A stretch of 5,834 bases of DNA from a bacterium. Its GTDB lineage: Bacteria > Babelota > Babeliae > Babelales > Chromulinivoraceae. Below are positions 4,753-5,834 of the stretch, in pieces (position 1 is the stretch's first letter; every line of letters begins with the position of its first letter). The stretch spans positions 1 through 5,834 of the forward strand of contig CANCGK010000059.1 in the NCBI GenBank assembly GCA_947377595.1, written 5' to 3'. The position numbers and the translations under genes were made by a program. Below the pieces are notes generated by a model, which saw nothing but the letters and a program-made list of their open reading frames with translations, did not search any database and had not been told where the DNA came from.

Positions 4753-5834
4753 GTGCAATCTCGTTATAGTATCATAGATTTATCAGCGTTAGCGTATAAT
4801 TATGCTGTTGTGCAAAATAAAGTTGGCAGTGCAAAAATTATGGCTATTGTCAAAGCAAATGCTTATGGGCATGGACTTGTTCAAGTCTCTCAATTTTTAC
4901 AAAAACAAGGAGCCAATTATTTTGGTGTTGCGTTTATCGAAGAAGCTATAACTTTACGTCACTCTGGAATAACTTTGCCAATATTAGTTTTAGGGGGTGT
5001 TATAGCTGAACAGATTCCTTTGTTTTTGCAATATAATATTGATATTATGGCGTCATCGATTGAAAAGTTGCAAGCAATTGATGCTTGTGCTCAATCATCT
5101 GGTGTGCAAGCTCGAGTGCATCTTAAAATTGATACTGGTCTTGGTAGAATTGGGGTCAGAGATACTAATGCCTATGAGTTTTTTAGCTATGCAGTTAGCT
5201 TAGCGTCATTACAAATTATTGGAGTTGCTTCTCATTTTGCAACTGCAGATGATCCAGATATGACGTACATGCTCGATCAATGTAAAAAATTTGATCGAGT
5301 GACTCAGTTTTTTCCTGATCATGGATTGCCTATGCCTTTGCGTCATATTGCAAATTCTGGTGCGATTATGCAGTTGCCAGAATCTTATTTTGATATGGTG
5401 CGACCAGGAATTATGTTGTATGGAGTTTATCCGCAATCATGGATGAAAAAAATATGTGCTTTACGGTCAGTGCTTTCATTGTATGCTCGCATTGTTTATT
5501 TTAAAGTTGCTTATCAGTCAACTGGCATAAGTTATGGTTTGTCGTGGAAGGCGCCTGAAACAACACGAATTATTACTTTGCCGGTTGGCTATGGTGATGG
5601 ATATCCTCGATCTTTATCGAATAAAGGATATGTTCTTATGCAAGGCATACGATACAATATTGTAGGCAATATTTGCATGGATCAGATGATGATTGATATC
5701 AAAAAAGCTCCAGCTTACTGTGGTGATGAAGTTGTTTTGATTGGACGATCAGGAGAGCAAGAAATTACTGTCAATGATCTTGTAGATTGTTATGCAGGCT
5801 CAGCCTATGAATTTTTGGTGTTGTTAAATGCTCG
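4753..5834 (+). CDS. alr: alanine racemase, cut by the window end
   Basis: Alanine racemase (PLP-dependent, cytoplasmic) interconverts L- and D-alanine and supplies D-Ala for peptidoglycan. The GTG at 4753 has AAGG (4742-4745) seven bases upstream and gives the usual N-terminus. The 360 codons present cover the PLP-barrel domain and nearly all of the C-terminal beta domain. VKANAYGHG carries the PLP lysine K34. LKIDTGLGRIG carries K125 (the position often carbamylated) and R132. HIANSGA and MVRPG (R217, facing the pyridine nitrogen) are present. ISYG carries the second catalytic base Y261, which acts from the partner subunit of the dimer. GYGDGYPR and CMDQ (M309) follow. All key residues are intact and there is no frameshift. 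The last codons visible (YEFLVLLNA) correspond to the penultimate conserved strand of the family, so only a few residues and the stop lie beyond the window. Confidence 0.97.
   Translation, partial: MQSRYSIIDLSALAYNYAVVQNKVGSAKIMAIVKANAYGHGLVQVSQFLQKQGANYFGVAFIEEAITLRHSGITLPILVLGGVIAEQIPLFLQYNIDIMASSIEKLQAIDACAQSSGVQARVHLKIDTGLGRIGVRDTNAYEFFSYAVSLASLQIIGVASHFATADDPDMTYMLDQCKKFDRVTQFFPDHGLPMPLRHIANSGAIMQLPESYFDMVRPGIMLYGVYPQSWMKKICALRSVLSLYARIVYFKVAYQSTGISYGLSWKAPETTRIITLPVGYGDGYPRSLSNKGYVLMQGIRYNIVGNICMDQMMIDIKKAPAYCGDEVVLIGRSGEQEITVNDLVDCYAGSAYEFLVLLNA

Noticed and set aside
5209..5436. 75-aa minus-strand open frame
   Set aside because: It is antisense to the intact alanine racemase and has no plausible features of its own.

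Overview
The window is AT-rich bacterial DNA. It carries several small proteins with N-terminal export signals, a short ankyrin-repeat protein, an HtpX-like membrane zinc peptidase, decayed insertion sequences and an alanine racemase. Ankyrin repeats, many small exported proteins of unknown family and IS decay together suggest a host-associated (amoeba- or protist-dwelling) bacterium with a cell envelope, for example Candidatus Dependentiae or a similar intracellular lineage. This is an inference from style, because no marker gene here fixes the taxonomy.

Layout. Positions 1-178 hold no gene, only a weak terminator-like hairpin for the minus strand. Positions 179-499 (minus) are a short ankyrin-repeat ORF that looks N-terminally truncated. 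Positions 514-1200 (minus) encode an exported protein of unknown family, upstream of and co-oriented with the ankyrin ORF. Positions 1201 to about 2520 are a graveyard. It contains a perfect 40-bp palindrome (1473-1512), an internally deleted IS30-family transposase remnant (minus, 1606-1883), a fragment resembling a polymorphic-toxin C-terminal domain (minus, 1994-2200) and a broken IS200/IS605 tnpA (plus, 2298-2485). A hairpin repeat (2488-2530) overlaps the 3' end of the next gene, a tRNA-Arg(TCT) on the minus strand (2522-2598, CCA encoded).

From 2600 onward the region is intact. A divergent promoter pair serves the tRNA and the peptidase gene (plus, 2760-3662). The peptidase gene meets a small exported helical protein (minus, 3670-4077) tail to tail with only 7 bp between them. 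A second divergent promoter pair (4146-4229) serves that protein and another small exported protein (plus, 4274-4678). The window ends inside alanine racemase (plus, from 4753), which lacks only its last few codons.

The alanine racemase supplies D-alanine for peptidoglycan and so implies a wall or wall remnant. The peptidase would act in membrane protein quality control. The exported proteins may act in the envelope or on the host. No new multi-gene system is evident. The most interesting parts are the accessory region 1201-2530 and its junction with the tRNA 3' end.
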